Counted from the first letter of the stretch, positions 18,188 to 26,716 are shown. The stretch is DNA of 64,000 nucleotides from Microvirga lotononidis (GCF_034627025.1 NZ_CP141048.1:4788001-4852000); one strand, 5' to 3'. The notes: a model not told the origin generated them from the sequence alone. Numbers and translations are program-made.

Positions 18188-18400
18188 TCAGAGCGATGCA
18201 ACATGGATGAGCTGATCACTTTCGTCCGTCACGGCGACGGTCCAGGAGTAGATCGGATCGCTCTCCTGCAGGCCACTGCGGAGTTCCGTCGCGGCCCTTT
18301 CGGCCGCTCCCCGCGCCATGGCGGGATCGGGCAGGTCGACACCTTCCTGGTCCCAGATGAACTGGTCCCTCGAGCGGAGATGGAAATAGTAACGGGGCAT
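18188..18400 (-). CDS. DUF6894-type small protein
   Basis: 70 residues: MPRYYFHLRSRDQFIWDQEGVDLPD, then an acidic-helical middle and a final strand VTDESDQLIHVASL. GGAGGGGAG lies just upstream of the ATG at 18400, which fixes the start. It follows the next paralogue (18483-18698) by 82 bases in the same direction, so the two probably arose by tandem duplication. Function unknown. Confidence 0.82.
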   Translation of the reverse strand: MPRYYFHLRSRDQFIWDQEGVDLPDPAMARGAAERAATELRSGLQESDPIYSWTVAVTDESDQLIHVASL

Positions 18401-18482
18401 GTCACTCCCCTCCATCACGGCGATCGCTTCCTGATGTCTAAATACGCGCCCGCACCGCATCCCGGCGGCGCGAAGATATTCA

Positions 18483-18698
18483 CTACACGGAGAGTACGAA
18501 CACAATCCGCCCAGCCTGGTCGGTAATGACCGTTGTTCTATTGGGCAGGGCGTCGATGAAACTTAGCACACGGTCCCAGGACGCATGGGCCTCCCGGGCC
18601 TCCGGTCCTCGCGCAGTCATCAGGTTCGGGAGATCGACACCGTGTCGATCCGGTACGAAACGCTCTCCGACTTGCACATGAAAATAATAGCGGGGCAT
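18483..18698 (-). CDS. DUF6894-type small protein
   Basis: 71 residues: MPRYYFHVQVGERFVPDRHGVDLPN, then a helical part (EAREAHASWDRVLSFIDAL) and a C-terminal strand TDQAGRIVFVLSV. AAGGA precedes the ATG at 18698. Shares its first nine residues, apart from one, with the downstream paralogue at 18188-18400. Function unknown. Confidence 0.82.
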   Translation of the reverse strand: MPRYYFHVQVGERFVPDRHGVDLPNLMTARGPEAREAHASWDRVLSFIDALPNRTTVITDQAGRIVFVLSV

Positions 18699-18839
18699 GG
18701 GCGGTCCTTCACCCCCGACCATAGAATACCCATTGTGGGCCCAGGCGCTTTAACACAGGTTACGTCGGGAGGCACTTAGAAGATCCTCGAGGCGACCGGT
18801 GGCGCCCCTGGCGCGACTGCCTTGCCGCTGGCCTTGCCG

Positions 18840-19964
18840 TCAAGCTGCGATGACGATGTTCCGGCCGCTGCGCTTCGCCTGGTAGAGCGCCGCATCGGCC
18901 CGCCGAAGCAGCGCCCCCGCATCGGCACCGGCTCCCGTAACGCAACCGACGCTGACCGTCACCCGGGCCAGATCGCCGAGGGTCTCGGCACCGGCGGTCG
19001 AAAAAGCATGCCGGACCCCCTCCGCAAGGACCGCGGCCTCCCGCGCGGCGAGCGGCAGGATGGCACCGAATTCCTCCCCGCCGAGCCGTCCGAAGGTGCC
19101 CTGCGGCAGGTGGCTCGTCAGCACCTCGCCGAAGATCCTCAGGATCCGGTCGCCCGTATCGTGGCCGTGACGATCGTTGATGGCCTTGAAGTTATCGAGG
19201 TCGAACAGAAGACAGCTCACGGGCTTGCTGCCCAATCGGGCGAGAAGGCGAGATGCGTTCTGCATGAAGGCGCGCCGGTTGGGCACGCCGGTCAGCGGGT
19301 CGACCAGGGCCGCCTGCTTGTATTCAAGCTCGACGCTTTCCTTGGCCATGGACAGGAACATGAAGGCGAGGCTCGGGCCGAACACCACCAGAAGCAGTGC
19401 CATGGACGGCGACCAGCGATGAGCGAGGGCATCGATCCAGGAAACCGAGGTCGGCGCGAGCGCAAGCCCGATCCTGGACAGGTTGAACGCCGCAAGGCCC
19501 AGCAGAAGCACAAGCACCACGCGAGAAGAGGTCAAGGAGCGCGACGCATGGCGCCCCAGTTCCCAGGCCGCGAGGATCGAGTAGACAAGGGTGAGCGACG
19601 CTATGAGAAGCAGCCGCTGGCTCTGTGACGTATAAATGAACGGAAAGGCACCGAGCCAGATTGCGGCCGCTCCCAAAGTAGCCGCCAAAGGCGCGGAGCG
19701 GCCGTTGAAGACGCGACAGCCGGTGTAGAGAGCACCGTAGCACAGCAGCCCCAAGGTATTCGCCACGAGCAGAAGCGAATAGGCCGGCGGCCCCGGTCTG
19801 ATGTTGGCCGACCCAATTCCCAGGGCGATGAGCCAGTAGGCGCCACCCCACCAGGCGAGTGCCTTGACCCTTGGGTTCAGCGCCCAGGAAAACAGCAACA
19901 ACGTTCCCAGCGCTGCCGAAAGCAGCACGAAGGCAACCGTAAGCGTAGCAGGATCAAGGACCAT
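18840..19964 (-). CDS. Membrane-anchored diguanylate cyclase (GGDEF)
   Basis: 374 residues. Seven or so hydrophobic segments fill residues 5-205, then a GGDEF domain (about 215-374) with DPLTGVPNRRAFM, LLFDLDNFKAINDRHGHDTGD, the active-site RLGGEEFGA and a late VTVSVGC strand. GGEEF is catalytically competent, so it should make cyclic di-GMP from GTP. The inhibitory I-site (RxxD five residues before GGEEF) is absent (LPQG there), so product feedback is probably lost. Start uncertain: the ATG at 19964 and a TTG at 20027 are both possible, neither with a good ribosome site. Divergent from the DUF2231 gene. Confidence 0.88.
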   Translation of the reverse strand: MVLDPATLTVAFVLLSAALGTLLLFSWALNPRVKALAWWGGAYWLIALGIGSANIRPGPPAYSLLLVANTLGLLCYGALYTGCRVFNGRSAPLAATLGAAAIWLGAFPFIYTSQSQRLLLIASLTLVYSILAAWELGRHASRSLTSSRVVLVLLLGLAAFNLSRIGLALAPTSVSWIDALAHRWSPSMALLLVVFGPSLAFMFLSMAKESVELEYKQAALVDPLTGVPNRRAFMQNASRLLARLGSKPVSCLLFDLDNFKAINDRHGHDTGDRILRIFGEVLTSHLPQGTFGRLGGEEFGAILPLAAREAAVLAEGVRHAFSTAGAETLGDLARVTVSVGCVTGAGADAGALLRRADAALYQAKRSGRNIVIAA

Positions 19965-20171
19965 CGAAGCGTCTGCCGTGGGTTCGACTGGACGGCCGCA
20001 GACGAATTCCCACGACCCATTCCGCAAGGGAATGCATGCCTACCGCTATCTCTCATCCATTCCGTGATGTCCAGAACCTTGCTGTGCGGCGGATCGGGAC
20101 GGCTCGTCGCGCCGCGGCCGGAACGAAGATTCAGCCAGGGCATTCTTCCAGACCATACCGGAGAGAGAACC

Positions 20172-20723
20172 ATGGGCATGTACCATCGCCACGGCGTCCA
20201 GAGCACGGCGGCCATTGCCGGCCATCCTCTGCACCATATGCTGATCGTCTTCCCGGTCGCGTTCCTGATCGGAGCCTTCGGAACCGACATTGCCTTCATG
20301 GCCACGCATGACCCCTTCTGGGCCCAGGTTTCCTACTGGCTCCTTATCGCCGGCATCGTCACCGCCCTGATCGCAGCGATTCCCGGCTTCGTCGATTTCG
20401 TGACGATCAACCGGGTCCGCAATCTGTGGGTGTCCTGGGCCCATATGACGGCCAATCTCGTGGTGGTCGCGCTGGCCCTCATCAATGTGGGGGTCCGCCT
20501 GAGCGATCCGGCCGCGGGTGCGCAGAACTGGGGCATCTGGCTCTCCGGCATCCAGACCGTCCTACTGCTGTTCAGCGGCTGGCTCGGCGGCGAGCTTGCC
20601 TATCGCTACGGCATCGGCGCGATCCGGGACTACAGCCCCAAGGCCGAGCAGTTCCACGTGGAGGTGGATCGGCCTGACGTCGCCGCCGCCTATGGACGGC
20701 GCAGCGGGTCGGACAGGGCCTGA
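20172..20723 (+). CDS. DUF2231 integral membrane protein
   Basis: 183 residues with four hydrophobic segments (near 22-47, 58-77, 91-112 and 125-146) and the HPLHHMLIVFPVAFL start typical of DUF2231, in which the histidine may bind a metal or haem. GGAGAGAG stands 6 nt before the ATG at 20172. The C-terminus is polar and short. Function unknown. Confidence 0.85.
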   Translation: MGMYHRHGVQSTAAIAGHPLHHMLIVFPVAFLIGAFGTDIAFMATHDPFWAQVSYWLLIAGIVTALIAAIPGFVDFVTINRVRNLWVSWAHMTANLVVVALALINVGVRLSDPAAGAQNWGIWLSGIQTVLLLFSGWLGGELAYRYGIGAIRDYSPKAEQFHVEVDRPDVAAAYGRRSGSDRA

Positions 20724-20781
20724 GCCTCCGGCCCGGGCATCTTGCCATGACGGGATCGAGGTCGCTACACTCAAGCCCGTC

Positions 20782-21066
20782 ATGAAGCGTCACGTCTTCG
20801 CCCTCACTCTTCTCGGCCTTGCACTAGCCAGTCAGGCGCAAGCCGCCTCGGCTTGCCCACCCGGCTTTGCCATGCTTCAGGCATCGGATACCTGCGTGCG
20901 CATCAGCGGACAGGTCCGGGGTGAGACGCTGCTCGGCTCATCGCGGCAGCGCGCCTCCGATTCCGTCCAGACGCAGGCCGGCGGGCGCGTTCGCCTCGAT
21001 GTGAGAAAGCAGACGGAATACGGCCCGCTCCGGGCCGTCATTTCAGTCGGAAATCTCGGGCGCTGA
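20782..21066 (+). CDS. Exported mini-protein resembling the N-terminus of an alphaproteobacterial porin
   Basis: 94 residues. A signal peptide (MKRHVFALTLLGLALASQA, cleavage after QAA) precedes ACPPGFAMLQASDTCVRISG and a segment ending GRVRLDVRKQTEYGPLRAV. This pattern (CP-G-F ... DTC-RI-G-VR ... RvrlDvRt-TEYG-LR) is the first 80 residues of Porin_2 family outer-membrane porins, which are normally about four times longer. The stop at 21064-21066 is followed directly by a palindromic repeat, so it may be a porin truncated long ago or a free-standing periplasmic domain. No ribosome site is obvious. Confidence 0.65.
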   Translation: MKRHVFALTLLGLALASQAQAASACPPGFAMLQASDTCVRISGQVRGETLLGSSRQRASDSVQTQAGGRVRLDVRKQTEYGPLRAVISVGNLGR

Positions 21067-21067
21067 A

Positions 21068-21112
21068 GCGTCGAACGCAAAAGTGGGAACCGGTTTTGCG
21101 TGGAAAGATGCG
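21068..21112. repeat. Dispersed palindrome (ACGCAAAA...TTTTGCGT family)
   Basis: ACGCAAAA (21075-21082) pairs with TTTTGCGT (21094-21101) around GTGGGAACCGG, close in sequence to the element at 15993-16035. It abuts the stop codon of the porin-like gene. Confidence 0.78.
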
Positions 21113-21256
21113 ATAAGACAAAGCCTGAGTAAGTTTCCACGGGCGTTGAACCACTACCCTTCTTTGCTGAGCCGCCCTTTGGCGGCGAACCGGATCCACT
21201 TCGCGCAACCTAGATCTCTAAGAAAAAGGAAAGAGCGCCCGAGGCGCTCTTTCCGT

Positions 21257-21577
21257 TCAGTAACCGTAATCGTAGTAGTCTTCCCGGTAATAGCTCCGTC
21301 GAGGAGCCTCGTAGGTTCTGTAATAAGGCCTGTCGTAGGTCCGATATGTCGGCCGGGCCGTGGCCGCCAGGGCTCCGCCGAGGATCGCACCGGTCACTCC
21401 GGCCGCGATGGCGGCATTGTTGTTGCCCCGCCTCTGAACGTAGTAGCGCGGAGCGGCGTGATGTTTGTAGTGCCCATAGGCATGGCCCTTGCCCTTTCCG
21501 GGCCGGGCATCGGCAGCGCCGCTGAAGGAAGTTGCAGCCAAGAGCGCTACGCTGATCGTCACCATCAGTTTCTTCAT
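21257..21577 (-). CDS. Small exported protein, glycine-zipper and Tyr-rich tail
   Basis: 106 residues. Signal peptide MKKLMVTISVALLAATSF with cleavage likely after ADA; then a basic HKHHAAPRYY part; then a glycine-zipper-like hydrophobic segment AAIAAGVTGAILGGALAA; then a tail rich in Tyr and Arg (YRTY repeated, ending DYYDYGY). Proteins of this plan are common in Rhizobiales and are expected in the periplasm or outer membrane. Function unknown. ATG at 21577 after CAGGAGTC. Confidence 0.8.
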   Translation of the reverse strand: MKKLMVTISVALLAATSFSGAADARPGKGKGHAYGHYKHHAAPRYYVQRRGNNNAAIAAGVTGAILGGALAATARPTYRTYDRPYYRTYEAPRRSYYREDYYDYGY

Positions 21578-21657
21578 CGTCGGACTCCTGAACTCGATGG
21601 ATCAGGCGAGCCGGGGAAGGAGCCGTCGATCAGGCCCCTTCCCTAGGTTCGCTGTGA

Positions 21658-22485
21658 TTACTGGTTCGAGCCGCTGCTTTGCGACGAGGAACCACCCTGC
21701 TGCAGGCGCATATTCGTCGAGCTGCCGGAGTTCGACGTGTTGCCGCTGGAATTGCCGCTGGTATTGCCGTTCATCTCCATCCGGCTGCGGGTCGAAACGG
21801 AACCGGTGGTGTCAGGCGCGCCAGAGCGCGTCCGGCTGGTCGACACGTTCACGTTGTTGGAACGGCGCTGCTCGACGGACACTCCGACGCTCGGGGAAGT
21901 GTCGTGCGTCCGCTGAACTGTCGTGCGGCTGCGAACCGACACGCTCGGCTCGTTGACCTGCTCGTAACGGCGCACGGTCCGGCGACGAACCTCCACAGGC
22001 TGCTCCTCGACAACGTGGTAACGGCGCTTCGTCGACACGACCTTGTTGGTCCGCTTCGTCTTCTTCACCGCGACCTTCTTGGCGGGCTTCTTCTTCACCA
22101 CGGTGCGATGGATCTCGGAGCTCGGCTCTTCGTAGGTCGTCACGCTGCGGCGGCGCGTCACCGAAACACTCGGCTCGTCGACCTCGCGAACCGTATGGGA
22201 GCGAACGGACACGCCGGAGCGTTCGCGGGTCTCGATGCCGACGCGCGCGCCTGTTTCCTGACGGCTACGGACGTTGATCTGCGCGCCCGACGTTTCGCTT
22301 CTCGTCGCACCCGTGGTCTCGGTCTGGGCACGATTGCCGCTGCCGCCCTGATTTCGCAGCAGCGTATTCGACTCCGAAGACGACGGAGAACTGGTGTTGG
22401 CGTTGGTATTCGTCTGCGTTGAAGTCTGTGCGTAAGCCGCGCTGCTCAACAAGAGAAGGGCGGCCCCGAGGGCGATTTTCTTCAC
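21658..22485 (-). CDS. Exported low-complexity Arg/Ser/Thr-rich protein
   Basis: 275 residues with a GTG start at 22485 (TGGAG 10 nt upstream) followed by a signal peptide (KKIALGAALLLLSSAAYA, cleavage after YAQ or earlier). The mature part starts Ser/Thr/Asn-rich, then carries a basic core with the motif EPSVSV twice (EPSVSVTRRRSVTTYEEP and EPSVSVRSRTTVQR), a Lys-rich patch KKKPAKKVAVKKTKR, and an Asn/Ser/Gly-rich end. The charge and repeats suggest binding to polyanions (peptidoglycan, lipopolysaccharide or nucleic acid), which is inference. Family not recognised. Transcribed toward the small exported gene at 21257. Confidence 0.78.
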   Translation of the reverse strand: MKKIALGAALLLLSSAAYAQTSTQTNTNANTSSPSSSESNTLLRNQGGSGNRAQTETTGATRSETSGAQINVRSRQETGARVGIETRERSGVSVRSHTVREVDEPSVSVTRRRSVTTYEEPSSEIHRTVVKKKPAKKVAVKKTKRTNKVVSTKRRYHVVEEQPVEVRRRTVRRYEQVNEPSVSVRSRTTVQRTHDTSPSVGVSVEQRRSNNVNVSTSRTRSGAPDTTGSVSTRSRMEMNGNTSGNSSGNTSNSGSSTNMRLQQGGSSSQSSGSNQ

Positions 22486-22774
22486 GGAACAATCTCCACA
22501 ATAGTAAACGTGGGAGATGAACGCCAACCAACCGAGACTGTTCCCAATAACTTTAAGTAACAGATTTTATAGAAGATTCGGCGCCCCAAGATGAACAACC
22601 GTTCAAGATTCGACGCGCGGGCGCTCACCAGCAAAACCCATGAACCATGAAACCTTTTGCCGAACTAAATCTTTACCATTTCCCTGAATGCTGCCCCGAA
22701 CGTGCATACAGCTTAAATTCACGTTCATCGTTCTAGCTTGACGATATCGGACGTACATCGGGACCAGCACAGCC

Positions 22775-23659
22775 ATGGCAATCTTTAAGGCTTTCAACGC
22801 AGCGGGTGTCGGCTTCGACATGTCCAGCACCAACAGCTCAGGCTGGGCCTTCATCGGGGCTCACCCCTCCGTCACGACGGATCTCGTCTATGACAACGGC
22901 ACGGTCGCCGAGTTCGAGGTTGATGGCAGTCCCCTGGTGGACTACTTCACGGCCCGATATTGGAGCGACGGCTACACGGTCATCATCGACGACCTGTATT
23001 ACGAGAACAACGGCGCCGACATCCTGACCATTCAGGACCTCGACCTCTATACGACGGTGGACGCGCTCCAGGGTTATGCCTGGTACGTGAACCTGAACGC
23101 AGGCCACGACACCTTCTACGGCAACGATTACGACGATCTCATCCGCGCCGGCGCGGGCAACGACGTGGTCTACGCCTATGACGGCGACGACATCGTTTAC
23201 GGGGATGCGGGAGCCGACGATCTCTACGGGAGCTGGGGCGACGACGACCTGTATGGCGGCACCGGCCGCGATATCCTGAATGGCGGCGCCGGAAGCGACT
23301 ACCTCAACGGTGGCGCGGACAACGACGAGCTGACCGGCGGGTCCGGCAAGGACTATTTCGTCTTCGACACCCGGCCGTCCCGCACCAATGTGGACCGCAT
23401 CGTCGATTTCCGGCCTGTCGACGATACCATCATGCTCGACAATCAGGTCTTCACCCGCGTCGGTCGGGATGGCTGGCTTTCAGGCGGCGCCTTCACCACC
23501 GGCTCCGGCGCCAGGGATTCCTCCGACCGGATCATCTACAACAAGCAGACCGGCGCCCTGCTCTACGACCCCGACGGCATCGGTGGCGCCGCCGCCATCA
23601 AGTTCGCCCAGCTCAACAAGGGACTGACCCTCACGAAGGCGGACTTCTTCCTGCTGTAG
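22775..23659 (+). CDS. RTX-type calcium-binding secreted protein
   Basis: 294 residues. The N-terminal 115 residues are a beta-rich domain without a signal peptide. About residues 118-200 hold some eight RTX nonapeptides of the form GGxGxDxhx (GAGNDVVYA, DAGADDLYG, GTGRDILNG, GAGSDYLNG, GSGKDYFVF), which fold as a calcium-bound beta-roll. The C-terminal 90 residues (VDRIVDFRPVDDTI ... DFFLL) are the usual serralysin-like end with an uncleaved secretion signal. This predicts export by a type I ABC secretion system; no such exporter is in the window. No enzyme domain is visible. ATG at 22775; a hairpin terminator follows. Confidence 0.9.
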   Translation: MAIFKAFNAAGVGFDMSSTNSSGWAFIGAHPSVTTDLVYDNGTVAEFEVDGSPLVDYFTARYWSDGYTVIIDDLYYENNGADILTIQDLDLYTTVDALQGYAWYVNLNAGHDTFYGNDYDDLIRAGAGNDVVYAYDGDDIVYGDAGADDLYGSWGDDDLYGGTGRDILNGGAGSDYLNGGADNDELTGGSGKDYFVFDTRPSRTNVDRIVDFRPVDDTIMLDNQVFTRVGRDGWLSGGAFTTGSGARDSSDRIIYNKQTGALLYDPDGIGGAAAIKFAQLNKGLTLTKADFFLL

Positions 23660-23740
23660 CTGGAAGCTTGGGCGCTGCCCCCCAGGCGTCATGATCCCCC
23701 GCCAGCGGCCCTGACAGGACGCCTTTCCCAAGTAGCCCGA

Positions 23741-23766
23741 AACGGCCCCGATCGCGGGGCCGTTTT
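23741..23766 (+). terminator. Hairpin terminator after the RTX gene
   Basis: AACGGCCCCG (23741-23750) pairs with CGGGGCCGTT (23755-23764) around ATCG, followed by TTCC. A short U-run only, but a strong stem. Confidence 0.7.
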
Positions 23767-23956
23767 CCATTTGGGCCGGGAAGCCATTCGCGGTCCGCAA
23801 CACGGTTAACGTGGCATTAGGACGGTATGCTACTAAAGCATAACAGACCTACATTATTACCACTCCTCTTCGGCACTGCACACACATATATCCGCACTGC
23901 ACACGCAAGAACAAAGGCCACCGGTCATAGGGGCCGGTACTACTCAGGAGCTTCCC

Positions 23957-24112
23957 ATGTTCGTTTCCTACATTCTCTCTAAAGTCCGCGCCTACATGCG
24001 TTATCGCGAAACCGTCCGTGAGCTGTCGCTGCTTTCGGACCGCGAGCTCGACGATCTCGGCATCTCCCGCTTCCAGATCGAGAGCATCGCTCGCCAGAAC
24101 GCCGTTGCGTAA
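23957..24112 (+). CDS. DUF1127 (YjiS-like) small protein
   Basis: 51 residues: MFVSYILSKVRAYMRYRET then VRELSLLSDRELDDLGISR and a short end. The Arg/Asp/Leu pattern L-x-x-L-S-D-R-E-L-D-D-L-G-I-x-R is diagnostic of DUF1127, a family of tiny basic proteins that in Agrobacterium and Rhodobacter affect RNA turnover, phosphate uptake and stress behaviour, possibly by binding RNA. CAGGAG precedes the ATG by 6 nt and a perfect terminator follows, so this is a complete single-gene transcription unit. Confidence 0.92.
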   Translation: MFVSYILSKVRAYMRYRETVRELSLLSDRELDDLGISRFQIESIARQNAVA

Positions 24113-24140
24113 ATTTACGCTGCATGGCAGCAAAGGCTCT

Positions 24141-24166
24141 AGCCCGCCCTCCGGCGGGCTTTCGCT
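24141..24166 (+). terminator. Terminator of the DUF1127 gene
   Basis: AGCCCGCC (24141-24148) pairs with GGCGGGCT (24153-24160) around CTCC, followed by TTCGCTT. It lies 28 bases past the DUF1127 stop and also faces the convergent SDR gene. Confidence 0.85.
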
Positions 24167-24191
24167 TGTCTGGAGCCTCGCCTCCAGAGGC

Positions 24192-24950
24192 TCAACGACC
24201 ACCCGAGACCGGGATATTGGCGCCCGTGATGTAGGATGAGGCATCCGACATCAGGAACAGCACGGCCTCGGCGATCTCCCCCGGCTCACCGATCCGGTTG
24301 AGGGGGATGAAGGGGCGAAGCCGCTCCAGGCGCCCGGCGTCCTGGGTGCTGCGCTCATGAATGTCGGTCTTCGTCATCCCCGGCGAGACGGCATTCACCC
24401 GAATGCCCTCCCCCGCCAGCTCCTTCGCCAATCCGACGGTCAGCGAGTCGACGGCTCCTTTCGAGGCCGCATACCAGACGTACTCGTTCGGGCTCCCCAG
24501 GGAGGCCGCGACAGACGAGATATTGACGATCGTGCCGCCTAGCCCGCCCCGGCTCGTAGCAAGCCGCCGCGCTGCCTCGCGTGCCACCCAGATGGCACCC
24601 AGGGCGTTGACATCCATGCAGGCGCGGATCGTCTCGGTCGATGCCTCCGCCAGCCGGCTGGACTTGCCCGTGATCCCCGCATTGTTGACCACATGCGAGA
24701 TGAGCCCCAAGGCGGCCTCCGCCTCGTCGAACACGCGCACCACGTCGTCGTCGAGAGCGACATCGCCCTGGCACGCGACCGCAGCCGCTCCTGATGCACG
24801 GCAGGCGGCGAGCACCTGCTCGGCCGCATCGCGTTCGGACCTGTACGTGATCGCGACATCGTAGCCGCGCGCCGCCGCAAGCTGCGCCACCGCGGCCCCT
24901 ATGCCGCGGCTTCCACCTGTAATAAGGACAACGGGACGCTTGGACTGCAT
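24192..24950 (-). CDS. SDR family oxidoreductase
   Basis: 252 residues, classical short-chain dehydrogenase. Cofactor motif TGGSRGIG (11-18), NNAG at about 88-91, catalytic Ser in NISSVAAS, and YAASK with the catalytic Tyr and Lys, then SPGMTKTDI. The start ITYRSERDAAE after strand 2 suggests NADP(H) preference (Arg after the acidic position). Resembles FabG-like sugar or 3-oxoacyl reductases annotated near glucose 1-dehydrogenase; the substrate cannot be told. Stands alone between terminators and a palindrome. Confidence 0.92.
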   Translation of the reverse strand: MQSKRPVVLITGGSRGIGAAVAQLAAARGYDVAITYRSERDAAEQVLAACRASGAAAVACQGDVALDDDVVRVFDEAEAALGLISHVVNNAGITGKSSRLAEASTETIRACMDVNALGAIWVAREAARRLATSRGGLGGTIVNISSVAASLGSPNEYVWYAASKGAVDSLTVGLAKELAGEGIRVNAVSPGMTKTDIHERSTQDAGRLERLRPFIPLNRIGEPGEIAEAVLFLMSDASSYITGANIPVSGGR

Positions 24951-24973
24951 GGCGCTTGAGCCTTTCCGACGAT

Positions 24974-25011
24974 ACGTCGTGCGGAACCGGGGACCCGGTT
25001 TTCCGCTCCGA
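24974..25011. repeat. Dispersed palindrome (GCGGAA...TTCCGC family)
   Basis: GCGGAA (24981-24986) pairs with TTCCGC (25001-25006) around CCGGGGACCCGGTT, preceded by CGTCGT. It belongs with the elements at 15993, 21068 and 45388. Confidence 0.65.
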
Positions 25012-25148
25012 GTGATACATGAACTGAAGAATGAGCATCGTGCAGATCTCGAATGCGGCCTTCGTTCCGGGATCCGATGCTTTAGTGAACCGGCTCAACT
25101 TGACCAGGGCTCCCCAGGGAGTCAACAAAGCCGCTCGGGAGAATGACC

Positions 25149-26567
25149 ATGAGCACCATCGAACCCATCCATGTCATCGGCGGCGGCCTCGCCGGTTCGG
25201 AAGCGACCTGGCAGATCGCCCAAGCCGGTGTGCCCGTCGTGCTCCATGAGATGCGCCCGGTGCGCGGGACCGACGCCCACAAGACGGAAGGTCTTGCCGA
25301 GCTCGTCTGCTCGAACTCCTTCCGCTCGGACGATGCCGAGACGAACGCGGTCGGCCTGCTCCATCAGGAGATGCGCAGCCTCGGTTCCCTCATCATGGCG
25401 AAGGGCGATGCCAACCAAGTGCCGGCCGGCGGCGCGCTCGCCGTCGACCGCGACGGCTTTTCCGACGCCGTCACGGCGGCGCTCGAATCGCATCCGCTCG
25501 TCACCATCGAGCGTGGAGAGATCGCCGGCCTGCCGCCGGCGGAGTGGTCCTCCGTCATCGTCGCCACAGGCCCCCTCACCTCGCCCGCCTTGGCCGAGGC
25601 GATCCTCGGACTGACGGGCGAGACGTCGCTCGCGTTCTTCGATGCCATCGCGCCCATCGTCTATCGCGAATCCATCAACATGGAGATCGCGTGGTTCCAG
25701 TCCCGCTACGACAAGGTCGGGCCGGGCGGCACGGGCAAGGACTATATCAACTGCCCGATGACCAAGGAGCAGTACGACGCCTTCGTCGATGCGCTGATCG
25801 CCGGTGACAAGACCGAGTTCAAGGAATGGGAAGCCGACACTCCCTATTTCGACGGCTGCCTGCCCATCGAGGTCATGGCCGAGCGCGGCCGCGAGACCCT
25901 GCGCCATGGACCGATGAAGCCCGTCGGCCTGACCGATCCGCGCAATCCCGACAAGAAGCCTTATGCGATCGTGCAGTTGCGCCAGGACAACGCGCTCGGC
26001 ACGCTGTTCAACATGGTGGGTTTCCAGACCAAGCTGAAATATGGCGCACAAGGCGATATCTTCCGCATGATCCCGGGCCTGGAGAATGCCGAGTTCGCAC
26101 GGCTCGGCGGCATTCACCGCAACACCTATCTCAACTCGCCCAAGCTCCTCGACCCGACCCTGCGCCTAAAGGCGATGCCGCGCCTGCGCTTCGCCGGCCA
26201 GATCACCGGCTGCGAGGGCTACGTGGAAAGCGCAGCCGTGGGCCTGATGACCGGCCGCTTCGCCGCTGCCGAGCGGCTCGGCCGCCCGATCGAGCCCCTG
26301 CCGCACACCACGGCCTTGGGAGCCCTGATCAACCACATCACGGGCGGCCACATCGAGACCATCGACGAGGGGCCGCGCTCCTTCCAGCCGATGAACGTCA
26401 ATTTCGGTCTGTTCCCGCCGCTCGCCCAGGCCCCAAAGGCCGAGGACGGGAAGCGCCTGCGCGGCCCGGCCAAGGCCGTAGCCCGCAAGAAGGCGCTGAC
26501 GGACCGGGCCCGGGCGGACTTGGCAGCGTGGCTGTCGGCCGGCGCCTTGCCTGCGGCGGCAGAGTAA
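25149..26567 (+). CDS. trmFO: tRNA (uracil-54-C5)-methyltransferase, folate/FAD-dependent
   Basis: 472 residues. TrmFO methylates U54 of tRNA to ribothymidine using methylenetetrahydrofolate and FADH2, replacing SAM-dependent TrmA. Evidence: N-terminal FAD motif [16 protein letters not shown], the conserved [11 protein letters not shown] with a catalytic Cys, [15 protein letters not shown], and [20 protein letters not shown] with the second conserved Cys and C-terminal flavin contact. Length matches the family (about 450-470). Of two ATGs, the one at 25149 has GGGAGA at the right distance; the one at 25143 would add two residues. Formerly annotated gid. Confidence 0.96.
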   Translation: MSTIEPIHVIGGGLAGSEATWQIAQAGVPVVLHEMRPVRGTDAHKTEGLAELVCSNSFRSDDAETNAVGLLHQEMRSLGSLIMAKGDANQVPAGGALAVDRDGFSDAVTAALESHPLVTIERGEIAGLPPAEWSSVIVATGPLTSPALAEAILGLTGETSLAFFDAIAPIVYRESINMEIAWFQSRYDKVGPGGTGKDYINCPMTKEQYDAFVDALIAGDKTEFKEWEADTPYFDGCLPIEVMAERGRETLRHGPMKPVGLTDPRNPDKKPYAIVQLRQDNALGTLFNMVGFQTKLKYGAQGDIFRMIPGLENAEFARLGGIHRNTYLNSPKLLDPTLRLKAMPRLRFAGQITGCEGYVESAAVGLMTGRFAAAERLGRPIEPLPHTTALGALINHITGGHIETIDEGPRSFQPMNVNFGLFPPLAQAPKAEDGKRLRGPAKAVARKKALTDRARADLAAWLSAGALPAAAE

Positions 26568-26590
26568 CGGGTAACCTGTCTCAAGGGGAT

Positions 26591-26618
26591 CAGAGCCATT
26601 CCAGGCCGGATGGCTCTG
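26591..26618 (+). terminator. Hairpin downstream of trmFO
   Basis: CAGAGCCAT (26591-26599) pairs with ATGGCTCTG (26610-26618) around TCCAGGCCGG, 23 bases after the trmFO stop. There is no U-run, so it may be a weak terminator or an RNA-end protector. Confidence 0.55.
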
Positions 26619-26716
26619 GTCCGCTACCCCGAATTACATCGCACGAACCCTCGCCACACTGGCCAAACACGACGCCACGATATAATGTATGATTGTCTCT
26701 CGACGGAGTGTCGATC

